Assembly (NCBI GenBank): GCA_011390155.1
Contig: JAABSW010000020.1
Coordinates: forward strand, 1-47,134
Origin: Clostridiaceae bacterium
GTDB taxonomy: Bacteria > Bacillota > Clostridia > Peptostreptococcales > Tindalliaceae
Length of the DNA: 47,134 bases
Direction: 5' to 3'
Each line of letters starts with the position of its first letter. Positions within the stretch are counted from its first letter, which is position 1. Under the pieces are notes generated by a model, which was given only the letters and a program-made list of their open reading frames with translations, did no database searches and was not told where the DNA came from. Below, one piece after another: positions 15,404 to 24,693 of the stretch. The position numbers and the translations under genes were made by a program.

Positions 15404-16516
15404 TTACTCCAGACCGGTAAATTCAGATGCTTCGTAATAACCTGAATCGATCAGGGCTGCCTGAACATTGTCCTGGTCTACCACAATAACTTCTGTCTGT
15501 TTTGCAGGAACGTCTGTAGCACCATTGTTATAGGAGCCGGTGGTCTCGGGAGTATTGCCGTCCAACACAGCCAGGGCCATGTCGATGGAATCTTTTACCA
15601 AAGACCTGACATCCTTAAACACGGTCATAGATTGTGTGCCGTCAATGATGTACTGTACAGAAGCTTTTTCAGCGTCCTGACCAGTGATCACGTAGCTGGA
15701 AACATCGCCGTCCGTTGCAAAGGTATCAGCAATTGATCGGGCTGTGCCATCATTGGGTGCCAAAATGAAAACATCGCCTTTGTCAGCAGCGCCTGCAGAT
15801 GTCAGATGAGATTCAGCTTTGTTCTTGGCTTCGTTGAAATCCCAGTTGGTGGTAACCTGGTTGATGATTCTGCCCATTTCATCACGGGTTAATTCTGCTT
15901 TGTCTTGTAAATTGACAGCTTCAGAAGAATTTTTAATCACGAAAGTGCCGTCTGCAATTTTAGGCTGCAACACGTTCCAGGCCCCTTCAAAGAACAGGAA
16001 GGCATTGTTGTCAGATGCAGCGCCTGCATAGAGGTAAAGTGGGTTTCCAGTACCTGAAGCATTGTCAACCAGGTATTGTCCCTGGGCAGCGCCAACAGCG
16101 ATGGAGTCGAAGGTAACATAATAATCGACCGCTTCGGTGCCTGTGATCAGACGGTCATAGGAAATAACAGTAACTCCTTCTGCCTTTGCAGCTTCAGCAG
16201 CAGCAGCGGCAGCGTCTCCATCATGGGGGGTGATGATCAGTACTTCAATACCTTTCGTCAGCAGAGATTCCACGTTGGTTAATTCGGTGGCTGATGATCC
16301 TTGGCTGAAAAGAATTTCCACGGAATAGTCGGAGTCTTCCAATGCTTCATTAAACCTGGTTTCGTCCTGTACCCATCGAGGCTCATCTCTGGTGGGAAGT
16401 ACAATACCAATCTCCGGTCCTGCACTTTCTTCTTCAGCGGGTGAACAACCGGACAATAAGGTGATCCCCATTAGGAAAACGACTACAACGGCAACTATTT
16501 TTCTGTTTTTAAACAT
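15404..16516 (-). CDS. Sugar-binding lipoprotein, ChvE/MmsE type
   Basis: 370 aa. The signal peptide ends in a lipobox LLSGC (Cys 24). The periplasmic-binding-protein type 1 fold follows, with IGIVLPTRDEPRWVQDETRF (the RW and sugar-contact region), LIITPHDGDAAAAA, VISYDRLITGT, and the ChvE-like ILAPNDGTARSIADTFATDG and VITGQDAEKASVQYI. It delivers monosaccharides (xylose, arabinose, glucose or galactose in relatives) to the MmsA/MmsB transporter encoded downstream. The ATG at 16516 follows GGGAGG by about ten bases. The upstream gap (16517-16823) holds the terminator of the preceding gene and presumably a promoter that I could not fix. Confidence 0.92.
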   Translation of the reverse strand: MFKNRKIVAVVVVFLMGITLLSGCSPAEEESAGPEIGIVLPTRDEPRWVQDETRFNEALEDSDYSVEILFSQGSSATELTNVESLLTKGIEVLIITPHDGDAAAAAAEAAKAEGVTVISYDRLITGTEAVDYYVTFDSIAVGAAQGQYLVDNASGTGNPLYLYAGAASDNNAFLFFEGAWNVLQPKIADGTFVIKNSSEAVNLQDKAELTRDEMGRIINQVTTNWDFNEAKNKAESHLTSAGAADKGDVFILAPNDGTARSIADTFATDGDVSSYVITGQDAEKASVQYIIDGTQSMTVFKDVRSLVKDSIDMALAVLDGNTPETTGSYNNGATDVPAKQTEVIVVDQDNVQAALIDSGYYEASEFTGLE

Positions 16517-16750
16517 TTTTTGTATTCCTCCCTTTTCTACTCAATCAAAAATTGTCAGACCTTTTCTTCGGTAACTAACTACTTCACATTACCTGTGTCA
16601 GATCTTTTTCCTTTCTTACCTCCCTTTGTCAAATACTCTTTAGAATCATGTTACACTTCCACTTTACATGTTCTTAACAAGTTTTTCACTTCATAAGTTT
16701 AACCAATATTCAGTTAAATCATTCTATTTCCAGGATATTGCTTCAACAAC

Positions 16751-16799
16751 AACAAAAACACGTAAAATTTTAATGATAAATTTTTTACGTGTTTTTGTT
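16751..16799 (-). terminator. Long terminator hairpin after the second binding-protein gene
   Basis: A perfect 17-bp inverted repeat (16751-16767 with 16783-16799, core ACACGTAAAA) lies 25 bases after the stop at 16824. The strand ends are T-rich in the transcript. It separates the sensor/regulator transcript from the transporter genes. It makes up about a sixth of the 307-bp gap, and the rest is AT-rich with no clear motif. Confidence 0.8.
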
Positions 16800-16823
16800 T
16801 TGTAAGGTTATTTTTAAGTTCCT

Positions 16824-17879
16824 TTAAGGTTGAACATTTAAGTACACATCTTCTTTTCGGTGAAAACCGCTGTCGATGATCATTTCATCCATGTTGCTCT
16901 TGTCAATCACTGTAACAGGAAGTTTAACGTATGGCACCTCATAGAGACCGTTGTGAATGGTATCCTCAACGTCGATGGTTTCATCGGCGTATAATTTCAG
17001 AGCAATGTCTGCTGCTGTGGCAGCGAGAACGTTAATTGGTTTATACACCGTTGCCAGCTGTGTATCCTCCACAATGCGCTGACAAGCTGATATTTCAGCA
17101 TCCTGGCTCACCACCATCACTTTTCCTGCCAGCTGCCATTTGGCAAGCACTTCAATGGCACCCATGGCCAGCACATCATTGGCAGCTATGATCCCATCCA
17201 GTTCTCCACCAGCCGATAAATATGACTCCACCGCTTCACGGGCGTATTGTTCCCGCCATTCCAGTGCCCACACTTCATCGACGATGGTTATTTTTCCCTC
17301 TCGTCCCGGGAGTTCCAGTGCCCGGTAGATTCCTTCCTGAATCATGGTGGAATTGTAATCTTTCGGATCTCCGTTGATAAGCAGCAGGTTAGGGTTCTCC
17401 TTCTCCGTTGCTTCAAGTAAGCGATCTGTCATGCCAAAGCCGATGTACTGGTTGTCAAAGGAGACATAGGCGTCCACGGGAGCATTGAACACCAGTCGGT
17501 CGTAGGAGAGAATCCGGACACCCTCTTTCGCCGCCTCTTCAAGCACTGCAGCAAGAGAATAGGCATCGTTGGGCACCACGATGATTACATCAACCTTTTG
17601 CTCGATGAGTTCCCGAATCTGGGCTTGCTGCTTTTGCGGGTCTTCATTGGCAATTTGCACAAAGACTTCCGCGCCTGCTTCGTTCAACTGCGCCACTAAC
17701 ATTTCCAGGTCCCGTTGCCAACGTTCCACCACAAAAGTATCAAAAGAAATACCTATCTTTGGGACATCTGAAATCTCATCTTCTTGTGTGCAGCCTGCCA
17801 ACAATAAAACCATCAATGACGTCATGACCAATAATAACAAGCATTTTCCGCTTTTTTTCAACAGGTTTGTCTTAATCAT
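16824..17879 (-). CDS. Second sugar-binding lipoprotein, XylF-like
   Basis: 351 aa with lipobox LLAGC (Cys 30). Fold features of the xylose/ribose-binding family are seen: IGISFDTFVVERWQRDLEML, QKVDVIIVVPNDAYSL, VRILSYDRLVFNAPVDAYVSFDN, GIIAANDVLAMGAIEVL and VVSQDAEISACQRI. It is distinct from the ChvE-like protein (for example SYDRL is shared, but the C-terminal half differs). The ATG at 17879 overlaps the stop of the response regulator gene (ATGA), so it is translationally coupled to the two-component genes rather than to the ABC genes. It may serve signalling or be an alternative substrate receptor. Confidence 0.88.
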   Translation of the reverse strand: MIKTNLLKKSGKCLLLLVMTSLMVLLLAGCTQEDEISDVPKIGISFDTFVVERWQRDLEMLVAQLNEAGAEVFVQIANEDPQKQQAQIRELIEQKVDVIIVVPNDAYSLAAVLEEAAKEGVRILSYDRLVFNAPVDAYVSFDNQYIGFGMTDRLLEATEKENPNLLLINGDPKDYNSTMIQEGIYRALELPGREGKITIVDEVWALEWREQYAREAVESYLSAGGELDGIIAANDVLAMGAIEVLAKWQLAGKVMVVSQDAEISACQRIVEDTQLATVYKPINVLAATAADIALKLYADETIDVEDTIHNGLYEVPYVKLPVTVIDKSNMDEMIIDSGFHRKEDVYLNVQP

Positions 17880-19420
17880 TGTCTCATCCTCTGGTAATCT
17901 TTTGGCGTCATGCCCTCATACTTTTTAAACGCCCGGATAAAGTAATTGGTATCATTATAACCCACTGTTTCCCCTGTTTCCCTTATACTTTGGTCTGTTT
18001 TTTTCAAAAGTTGTTTTGCTTTTTCCATCCTCAGTTCAATCACGTATTCCTTAAAGGTGGTGCCCGTATCTTCCTTAAAGATTTTTGACAGATACGGTGC
18101 ACTCACATTCAACAATTCTGCTGTCTTCTCCAGGGTTATTTCCTCAACGAATGATTTTTGAATCACTTTAATGGCTTGGTAGGTCAACTCATTGTAGTTG
18201 GACCCACCCATTTTTTCATGAATGGCAAACCATTCTTTAATAATTCTTTCAAAGCTGTTGAGTTTCAACATGGGTGATTTATGCAGCAGGTCAGTGAGAT
18301 AATGACGTTCGCCGGTGAGCTTTGGATCGAATGATTGTGCAATGTTGACCAAAAGTTCCACCAGCACTGCTTCAGCCAATTCAGTGTCATGGTTGGTGCC
18401 CAGCATATCCAGGTACAGCCCTTCAAACTGCTTTAACGCCTGGGTAAAATGCCTGGATCGGTTTAGAAATGCATCATAAACAGCTTTCTTACCTTCAAGA
18501 AAATCAATCATGGACACATCATTACGTTGCAGTTTGTCAAACCGTTCCACCGGGCCATGGCCCAGTTTAATGGTTGTCATGGCCTCCACGTATGACTCTG
18601 CAATGTTTTCAATTCGTTTAATACCACCGATGCCAATACGGATTTTCAGTCCGAATTTTTGTAGTACCTGGTCGATCCACAACTGGGCATCAAAGGTTTG
18701 AATCCCTTCTTTCCCTTCACAGTAAATCATCACCCTGTTAAGGTAAGGACTGGAGACAATGGCATCATAACGTCGCTTCACATCCATTTTTAGCACTTCC
18801 GCACACTTAGAAACTTTATGGTTGATCCGGTTCAGTTCCTCTGAGTTAGACTTAGACGAATAATTAGTGAAGTCAACCACTGCAAAATGGCCGTTACATA
18901 TGGACATCTCTAAAATGGTTCGGTAGTGATTGATGTATTTCATATGGTTTCTGCCCAGGAGTATGGAATTGAAAAAGTTATTTTCCACCAGTCCGATGGA
19001 GTGATAAAACCGCTCAATGTTACCCAGTTCCTGTATTCTGCTGGCTTCGTCTTCCCGGACTTTCACCATCACTTGCTGCAGTGTCTCAATCATCTTCGAT
19101 TTACCAATGGGTTTTAACAGATAGTCTTCCACGTGAAAGCGCACCGCATCCTTGGCAAACTCAAACTGATCATGGGCTGTGACAATGATAATTTTCACAT
19201 GACTGTCAATTTTTCGAATGCGTTCAATCAGGTCAATGCCTGAGATCCCCGGCATTTTAATGTCCGTCATCACAATCTGTGGTCGAAACTGTTCGAAGCG
19301 GGTCAGCGCTTCCCGGCCATTATAGGCTATCTGCAGTTCCACGTCGGGAAAATGCTGTCTGATAATGTGTGTGACTGCTTCCATCACAATTTGTTCGTCG
19401 TCAACCACCATAACTCTCAT
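17876..19420 (-). CDS. Response regulator, YesN/AraC type
   Basis: 514 aa. The N-terminal receiver has the acidic pair in MVVDDEQ, phospho-acceptor D53 in MTDIKMPG, Thr in IVTAHD and Lys in LLKPIG. A middle region of about 250 residues is followed by an AraC-type double helix-turn-helix at the C terminus (ITLEKTAELLNVSAPYLSKIF, then GYNDTNYFIRAFKKYEGMTPKDY). It is expected to activate the sugar transport genes when phosphorylated by the kinase encoded upstream. Its first 20 bases overlap the end of the kinase gene, and its stop overlaps the next gene start. Confidence 0.93.
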   Translation of the reverse strand: MRVMVVDDEQIVMEAVTHIIRQHFPDVELQIAYNGREALTRFEQFRPQIVMTDIKMPGISGIDLIERIRKIDSHVKIIIVTAHDQFEFAKDAVRFHVEDYLLKPIGKSKMIETLQQVMVKVREDEASRIQELGNIERFYHSIGLVENNFFNSILLGRNHMKYINHYRTILEMSICNGHFAVVDFTNYSSKSNSEELNRINHKVSKCAEVLKMDVKRRYDAIVSSPYLNRVMIYCEGKEGIQTFDAQLWIDQVLQKFGLKIRIGIGGIKRIENIAESYVEAMTTIKLGHGPVERFDKLQRNDVSMIDFLEGKKAVYDAFLNRSRHFTQALKQFEGLYLDMLGTNHDTELAEAVLVELLVNIAQSFDPKLTGERHYLTDLLHKSPMLKLNSFERIIKEWFAIHEKMGGSNYNELTYQAIKVIQKSFVEEITLEKTAELLNVSAPYLSKIFKEDTGTTFKEYVIELRMEKAKQLLKKTDQSIRETGETVGYNDTNYFIRAFKKYEGMTPKDYQRMRQ

Positions 19421-20897
19421 TTTTCGTCACCTCCAATGGCAGTACAATACGCACCCGTGTGTAGCGGTGCCACTCGCTGTCAAAACTCAGTTTGCCTCCC
19501 AGGTTCTTTAAACGCTCATACACATTGTCCAGCCCCAGGCCGGTGGTATGACTTTCTGTCGCACCTGATTTTCTAAAATCTTTCTGATTCAACCTTTTCA
19601 GGGTTTCCGGCGGAATTCCCTGGCCGTTGTCTTCCACTTCAATCATGGCCATTCCTTCAACTTCATAAGCTTTGATCTGCAACCGTCTGTTGGATAAACG
19701 ATTGGCAAAGCCATGAATAATGCCGTTTTCGATGACAGGTTGCAAAATAAGCGGCGGCATGACAACGGATTCCAGGTGGGGGGCTATGTCAAACTGAAAG
19801 GAAATGCCGTCACCATAGCGCACCTTCATCAACTGTGCATAGTGGCGTACACTCCTTATTTCGTCTCTCAGTGTGACCCGGTTATTTTGTGGTTGAATAT
19901 TGTAGCGAAATAAATTGGACAAATTCTCCAAAAACACGTTTGTACGCTCTGCGTTTTCGATCATCGCCAGCTGCATACCGGCATTAAGGGTGTTGAACAG
20001 AAAATGGGGGTTGATTTGAGATTGAAGTGCCTTCAGCTCCGCTTCATTCAATAAATTTCTGATTTTCAGCCTTTCAATTTCCGAATCCCGTAATCGGTTT
20101 TCTGTCTCCACTTTATCTTCCAACTCACTGATGTACATTTTAATGTTGCCTGTCATGGTATCAAAGGCCTTTTCCAACTGTTCTGCTTCGCGAAAACCAT
20201 GGGCGCTCTTGGCAAATCCGTCATACTGCCCTTGAGAAATGGCATTGGCCCGGTCACTGAGAACCATGATGGGGCGTGTCACCTCCGTTGAAAAAGAAAG
20301 GACAAAAAGGACGCCCAGTGCGATGAGCAGGCCTGTGATGAGGATGAGTCCAATCTGGATACGCTGCACCCTTTCAGACAACAGTTTGTGTTGTTCCAGG
20401 TTCCAATCATAGTCCAGGGTGAGCACTTCATCCACCTTACGATTAATGAGTTCACGTATGACTGTGAGTTCACTGAAGGAGTCAAGGTATCGTTCAATGT
20501 TGCGGATTCGTTTATACCCAACGGCTTCTTCTCCGTGATGCAGGTAACCGTTCAGCATACTGGAAATGTTGGTCATTTGCAACAACATGGGGTTTTCATT
20601 GGCGCCGTGATCCAGCCATGACTGGTAGTTCAGGATGGCCTGGCGTGTGTCCATGTACGCCACAAAACTGTCAGAATCTTTGGTGGCAAGGTAATTGTCC
20701 ACATGCTGCTCATAAGCGTCCAAGGTGTCTTTCATCTGGTGCAGGGACACACTGGTTTCAAACATTTGTTCAATGGCTGTGTTCACTTTGCTGGCCGCAT
20801 AGAAAGTATAGAAAAAACCAGCCAGATAGCTTAACAGTATTACCAGCACAAAGACAAATACTTTGCGTTTCAGGGTTTTATGAATCAACCAATTCAT
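19401..20897 (-). CDS. Sensor histidine kinase, YesM/LytS type
   Basis: 498 aa. Membrane helix 1 (about residues 10-28) and helix 2 (about 170-195, IGLILITGLLIALGVLFVL) enclose an extracellular helical domain of about 140 residues. Next come a HAMP segment (VLSDRANAISQGQYDG), a coiled coil, the His_kinase motif QINPHFLFNTLN with the phospho-His, and an HATPase domain (ENGIIHG, DNGQGIP, GLGLDNVYERL). The start ATG at 20897 is eight bases after AAGGAG; the GTG at 20906 is less good. It lies 12 bases after the stop of the anchored sugar-binding protein, which probably supplies the signal. Confidence 0.93.
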   Translation of the reverse strand: MNWLIHKTLKRKVFVFVLVILLSYLAGFFYTFYAASKVNTAIEQMFETSVSLHQMKDTLDAYEQHVDNYLATKDSDSFVAYMDTRQAILNYQSWLDHGANENPMLLQMTNISSMLNGYLHHGEEAVGYKRIRNIERYLDSFSELTVIRELINRKVDEVLTLDYDWNLEQHKLLSERVQRIQIGLILITGLLIALGVLFVLSFSTEVTRPIMVLSDRANAISQGQYDGFAKSAHGFREAEQLEKAFDTMTGNIKMYISELEDKVETENRLRDSEIERLKIRNLLNEAELKALQSQINPHFLFNTLNAGMQLAMIENAERTNVFLENLSNLFRYNIQPQNNRVTLRDEIRSVRHYAQLMKVRYGDGISFQFDIAPHLESVVMPPLILQPVIENGIIHGFANRLSNRRLQIKAYEVEGMAMIEVEDNGQGIPPETLKRLNQKDFRKSGATESHTTGLGLDNVYERLKNLGGKLSFDSEWHRYTRVRIVLPLEVTKNESYGG

Positions 20898-20909
20898 GGC
20901 CAGCACTCC

Positions 20910-21848
20910 TTACCATGTTGTAATGACATCAAAGGGTACATTGACATAAGAAGATATCCAAAAGCCATTAATGATTGTCTCTATGCTTTTAATGGCTATT
21001 TGGGCAATGGCGTAATGGTCTTCTGCCACAAGGCCGTAAATCATTTCCTGCTGCAGGTAGTTGGCCATTTCCTCTTCCGTTCCCCTTGCCAACACCGCCA
21101 CACTTCCCACTGCGTTCCGGTCAACCAGCACACGAATGGCCCGGTGCACATCCGTGGGGTCAGAACAAATCAGCGCCCCAATTGGTTGCTCACTGCTAAG
21201 AAGGTCATCGGTGATCAGTTCTGCCCGTCTTTCGCCAGTGGAATATTCCGCTGTTACATGCACCTGGTTTTCAACCTGGTTCAATGTTTCATAAATGCCT
21301 GACACAAAATGGCTGCGTAAGGCTGATTGTTCCTCTGCCATCTCACTTCCCAGAAGCAAGGCCACGTTACCTTCCTCACCCAAGGCCTCCAGTACCAATT
21401 GTCCCATGGCTTTTCCCTGTTGGTAGCCATTGGTGCCGATGTACACATCCCTTGTGGTCTCCGGTGCGTCGTTGCCAATTAACACAACGACCATACCTTC
21501 TGCCTTAAGTAATTCAATGTCTGAACTGTGAAAAATATGGTTATTCAAACGGATAATAACGCCGTCCACACCAATTAACCTGACTTGTCTGAACACATCT
21601 GCTGCATTGTCCTCAGATACAAACATCAGTTCTGCCACCAGCGACTGTTCCTGGGAAGCTTCAATGATGCCTCTTTTAAAAGATTCCGGCGCACTGTCAT
21701 CTATCAGCACAGCCAGGTGTATATCACGCACAATGGCTTCAGGACCATCCGCCAGGTTAATCTGCTGAATGTCACTGATCATCACAACACCCAAAACTAC
21801 CAATATGGACAATAATATCAGTTCCAGTATTTTGACCCAGTTTTTCAT
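20910..21848 (-). CDS. Membrane-anchored sugar-binding sensor protein (XylFII-like)
   Basis: 312 aa. One N-terminal membrane helix (ILELILLSILVVLGVVMI) without a lipobox Cys anchors a type 1 periplasmic-binding fold: IHLAVLIDDSAPESFKRGI, VDGVIIRLNN, VVLIGNDAPETTRDVYIGTNGYQQGKAM (given in part), ALICSDPTDVHRAIRVL. It sits first in the operon before the kinase and regulator. This is the arrangement of the clostridial XylFII-LytS-YesN three-component system, where the anchored protein senses sugar for the kinase. The start ATG at 21848 follows TTGGAG; the open frame extends upstream but without a site. Promoter at 21906-21934. Confidence 0.85.
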   Translation of the reverse strand: MKNWVKILELILLSILVVLGVVMISDIQQINLADGPEAIVRDIHLAVLIDDSAPESFKRGIIEASQEQSLVAELMFVSEDNAADVFRQVRLIGVDGVIIRLNNHIFHSSDIELLKAEGMVVVLIGNDAPETTRDVYIGTNGYQQGKAMGQLVLEALGEEGNVALLLGSEMAEEQSALRSHFVSGIYETLNQVENQVHVTAEYSTGERRAELITDDLLSSEQPIGALICSDPTDVHRAIRVLVDRNAVGSVAVLARGTEEEMANYLQQEMIYGLVAEDHYAIAQIAIKSIETIINGFWISSYVNVPFDVITTW

Positions 21849-21905
21849 ATTCCATTTCTCCAATACAACGCATTTTTTTATTTCGGCAAAACTTTTCCCG
21901 CCCCT

Positions 21906-21934
21906 ATTATATCCCTCTCCCACCCATTCTGCAA
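21906..21934 (-). promoter_or_regulatory. Promoter of the sugar-sensing operon
   Basis: On the minus strand: TTGCAG, 17-bp spacer, TATAAT, about 58 bases upstream of the ATG at 21848. Confidence 0.7.
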
Positions 21935-22067
21935 TTCAATGTGAACAGCATCCATGTTTCACAATCCTATTTCAGGGTAATTTTTTAATGATGTTTATCC
22001 GATGACTACCACCGCTAAGAGTCCTGTTTATATGTAATACCTGTTTATATTAGAAAGGGGTCTTTTT

Positions 22068-23105
22068 ATGATTCAAACAGCAATTATTGGTTACGGCTTG
22101 TCTGGACAAATCTTTCATGGTGCATTACTGGAAACCATGCCCGACTTTAACCTGCATACTGTGGTGACAACCGATCCTGAAAAAGCTGCTCTGGTAAAAC
22201 AGCAGCATCCCCAATCCGCAGTTGTCCCAAACCCTGACACAGTTTTTGCAAACAGTGAGATTGACCTGGTGATCGTTTCAACACCCAATACCCAGCATCA
22301 TCCCCTTGCAAAGAAAGCATTGATTTCAGGAAAAAATGTCATTGTTGAAAAGCCTTTTACCGTCACAGCTGAAGAAGCACAGGACCTCATTGATACCGCT
22401 GCAAAAACCGGTTTAATGCTGACAGTTTATCACAACCGACGGTACGACAGTGATTTCTTGACCCTGAAACGAATCATAGACCAAGAAGAACTGGGGGAAC
22501 TTCGTCTTTTTGAATCAGCCTACGACCGTTTTCGCCCAGAGGTGAACACAGGTGCCTGGCGGGAAAAATCATTGCCGGGTTCAGGCATTTTGTATGACCT
22601 GGGCGCTCACCTGATAGACCAAACCCTTTCCCTCTTTGGCCTTCCCATCAGTTTGTATGCAGATGTCAGGTCACTCAGGGGCGGCAGTGTGGACGACCAT
22701 TTTAACATCATCATGGATTACCCCGGCATGAAGGCTTTCCTCACTTCCCGACCACTGGTGAAAGAACCCCTGCCACGGTTTGCCGTGCATGGTTCCAAAG
22801 GGTCTTTTGTGAAATATGGCCTGGATGTGCAGGAGGCTGATCTGAAAGCAGGAAAAAGACGCAGGGATGACACCTGGGGAACAGAACCGGAAAGCCAGTG
22901 GGGTGTGCTGAACACCATCAACCAACGAAGGATTGTGCCCAGTCTGTCTGGCGATTACCATGCCTTCTATCAGGCAGTACATGCCCATCTCACACAGGGT
23001 GCACCACTGCCCATCACTGCCAAGGATGGTAAAAATGTAATCCAGATCATCGAACTGGCGTTAACCAGCAGTAAAAACGGTTGTTGTGTACCAATTAACA
23101 GCTAA
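22068..23105 (+). CDS. Gfo/Idh/MocA-family oxidoreductase
   Basis: 345 aa, soluble. The N-terminal Rossmann fold reads AIIGYGLSGQIFHG. The family E-K-P motif is at VIVEKPFTVTAEEA, and the second domain has the catalytic-site region GSGILYDLGAHLIDQTL with the conserved Asp-x-x-x-His. These NAD(P)-dependent enzymes oxidise or reduce sugars and inositols. The closest pattern is the YvaA/YdgJ-like branch. Substrate is unknown, though the sugar locus lies next door in divergent orientation. The ATG at 22068 follows AAAGGGG. The next gene starts 41 bases after its stop. Confidence 0.9.
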   Translation: MIQTAIIGYGLSGQIFHGALLETMPDFNLHTVVTTDPEKAALVKQQHPQSAVVPNPDTVFANSEIDLVIVSTPNTQHHPLAKKALISGKNVIVEKPFTVTAEEAQDLIDTAAKTGLMLTVYHNRRYDSDFLTLKRIIDQEELGELRLFESAYDRFRPEVNTGAWREKSLPGSGILYDLGAHLIDQTLSLFGLPISLYADVRSLRGGSVDDHFNIIMDYPGMKAFLTSRPLVKEPLPRFAVHGSKGSFVKYGLDVQEADLKAGKRRRDDTWGTEPESQWGVLNTINQRRIVPSLSGDYHAFYQAVHAHLTQGAPLPITAKDGKNVIQIIELALTSSKNGCCVPINS

Positions 23106-23146
23106 GGCATTTGAAAAAGTATATACATTTCGAAAGGATGATTTAT

Positions 23147-23626
23147 ATGGCGTTTGCCCTGTCAAAAATGCAATTGGAAAGCAGTGCCTTCGGAGCTGGC
23201 GGGAAAATTCCCGCAATACACACTGGTGAAGGGAAGGACCTATCACCGGCATTACACTGGAGCAATGTGCCTGACGGCACAAAATCCTTCGCCCTGGTGT
23301 GCCATGACCCTGATGCACCACTGGTGGAAAATGGTCAGTATGGCTTTGTGCACTGGGTGCTTTACAACATTCCAGGGGATGTCACAGAACTGCCTGAAGG
23401 GGAGGACAACTACACCTTGGGCGTTCACAGCCGAGACGAATCCGGTTACATGGGCCCCATGCCGCCCCAGGGCCATGGCGTTCACCAGTACTATTTCCTG
23501 CTGTTTGCCCTTGACGAACAGTTGAGCTTACCTGCCGGTCTGACTCTTTGGCAGCTGCTGGAAAAAATCGAACCTCATTTGCTGGGCACCAACCGGCTTG
23601 TGGGCACTTATGAACGGCCTCTGTAA
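23147..23626 (+). CDS. YbhB/YbcL-family protein (PEBP fold)
   Basis: 159 aa. The phosphatidylethanolamine-binding-protein fold is recognised by CHDPDAPL (ligand-site Asp-Pro-Asp-Ala-Pro), the GFVHWVLYNIP strand, MGPMPPQGHGVHQYYF (the GPxPPxGxHxY-type motif) and the C-terminal LVGTYER. Bacterial members are cytoplasmic and of unclear function. The start ATG at 23147 follows AAAGGATG; a TTG-led extension to 23111 lacks a site. It is probably cotranscribed with the oxidoreductase and followed by a strong terminator. Confidence 0.9.
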   Translation: MAFALSKMQLESSAFGAGGKIPAIHTGEGKDLSPALHWSNVPDGTKSFALVCHDPDAPLVENGQYGFVHWVLYNIPGDVTELPEGEDNYTLGVHSRDESGYMGPMPPQGHGVHQYYFLLFALDEQLSLPAGLTLWQLLEKIEPHLLGTNRLVGTYERPL

Positions 23627-23638
23627 ACAGGATTTAAA

Positions 23639-23685
23639 AAACAAACTGTCTCAGCCAGCAAAGGCTGTGACAGTTTGTTTTTGTT
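23639..23685 (+). terminator. Strong terminator after the PEBP-like gene
   Basis: The stem AAACAAACTGTC / GACAGTTTGTTT (12 bp), continued by an inner CAGCC / GGCTG stem, is followed by a T-rich tract. It lies between convergent genes. Confidence 0.9.
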
Positions 23686-23704
23686 GTTTTTGGTTTTGAT
23701 TCAT

Positions 23705-24574
23705 TTAGTTTTGGTTCATTATCTTTTGATTCAATGTGACCATGACCAATTCAGGACGGTTATGCACCCTCAATGGAAAAATGCTGTTTCCCAAACCACG
23801 GCTCACGTACATGGTGGTCGTTCCCTGGTGGTAATCACCCTGGGTATATTCAGGGAAAAAACCCTGGTTTGGTGCAAAAAGACTGCCGACCAGTGGCAGG
23901 CGAATTTGCCCTCCGTGGGCATGACCGGAAAAGACCAGGTTCACCCGACTTTCTGCATAAAGAGAAAACAGGTCTGGCCTGTGGGCAAGTAACACTTTAT
24001 ATCCATCAAGCTTCTGCCAGGCATCAAGCTGATGGGTGATTTTTGAAACATCCCATCTTTCCCGGTAATCTGACACCAGAAAGGCCGGATCCCTAAGACC
24101 CAGCAGGTGAAGGGTATCCCCATTTTGCTCCAACATCACCTCGCTGTTATCCAGTACAATGACGCCTGCTTCCTGCAAGGCGCTACGTATTTCTTCATAA
24201 CGGCCGGACCAGGCTTCATGGTTTCCCGGCACATAATAAACAGGCGCCCGCGCAACGGCACCCTCTACAAAAGTCATGGCTTTTTCCAGGTTATACCTTC
24301 GACGGTCAATCAAGTCTCCCGTAATGAGGATCACATCCGGGGCAAGCAATTCAATGCTGTTTAACAGTATCTCCTGGTTCTTCCCAAAAGATTTATTGTG
24401 CAGGTCAGATACCTGGAGCATGGAGAAGCCACTGAACCCTGCCGGTATTTTGAGATCGCTGTGATCATAACGTGTGACAGTTAACCCGTTGTTTTGCCAG
24501 TAGAAGTAACCTGATAAGGCCACCGCCACAATGAGTATTGCCAACAGTGTCTTACTTCCCATGGTTTTTCTCAT
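23705..24574 (-). CDS. Membrane-anchored metallophosphoesterase, YkuE-like
   Basis: 289 aa. One N-terminal membrane helix (LLAILIVAVALSGYFYW) places the enzyme outside the cytoplasm. The calcineurin-like two-metal site is complete: QVSDLHN, TGDLIDRR, PGNHEAW, AHRPD and SGHAHGGQ. Relatives are UDP-2,3-diacylglucosamine-hydrolase-like or lipid/phosphoester hydrolases; the actual substrate is unknown. The start ATG at 24574 follows GAAGAGGTG. It is divergent from the VanZ-like gene. Confidence 0.88.
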   Translation of the reverse strand: MRKTMGSKTLLAILIVAVALSGYFYWQNNGLTVTRYDHSDLKIPAGFSGFSMLQVSDLHNKSFGKNQEILLNSIELLAPDVILITGDLIDRRRYNLEKAMTFVEGAVARAPVYYVPGNHEAWSGRYEEIRSALQEAGVIVLDNSEVMLEQNGDTLHLLGLRDPAFLVSDYRERWDVSKITHQLDAWQKLDGYKVLLAHRPDLFSLYAESRVNLVFSGHAHGGQIRLPLVGSLFAPNQGFFPEYTQGDYHQGTTTMYVSRGLGNSIFPLRVHNRPELVMVTLNQKIMNQN

Positions 24575-24647
24575 GTCACACCTCTTCCGTTGGTGATTGA
24601 TGTTTTTTATGCGTATAATCATTCAGACTTTGTCTTGGTACATTATA

Positions 24648-24656
24648 TGCTATAAT
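24648..24656 (+). promoter_or_regulatory. Extended -10 promoter of the VanZ-like gene
   Basis: TGC-TATAAT at 24648-24656. No good -35 box is present, as is usual for extended -10 promoters. It lies about 38 bases upstream of the ATG at 24694. Confidence 0.5.
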
Positions 24657-24693
24657 GAATACACTTTCAAAATATATCAGAAAAGGTGATTTC

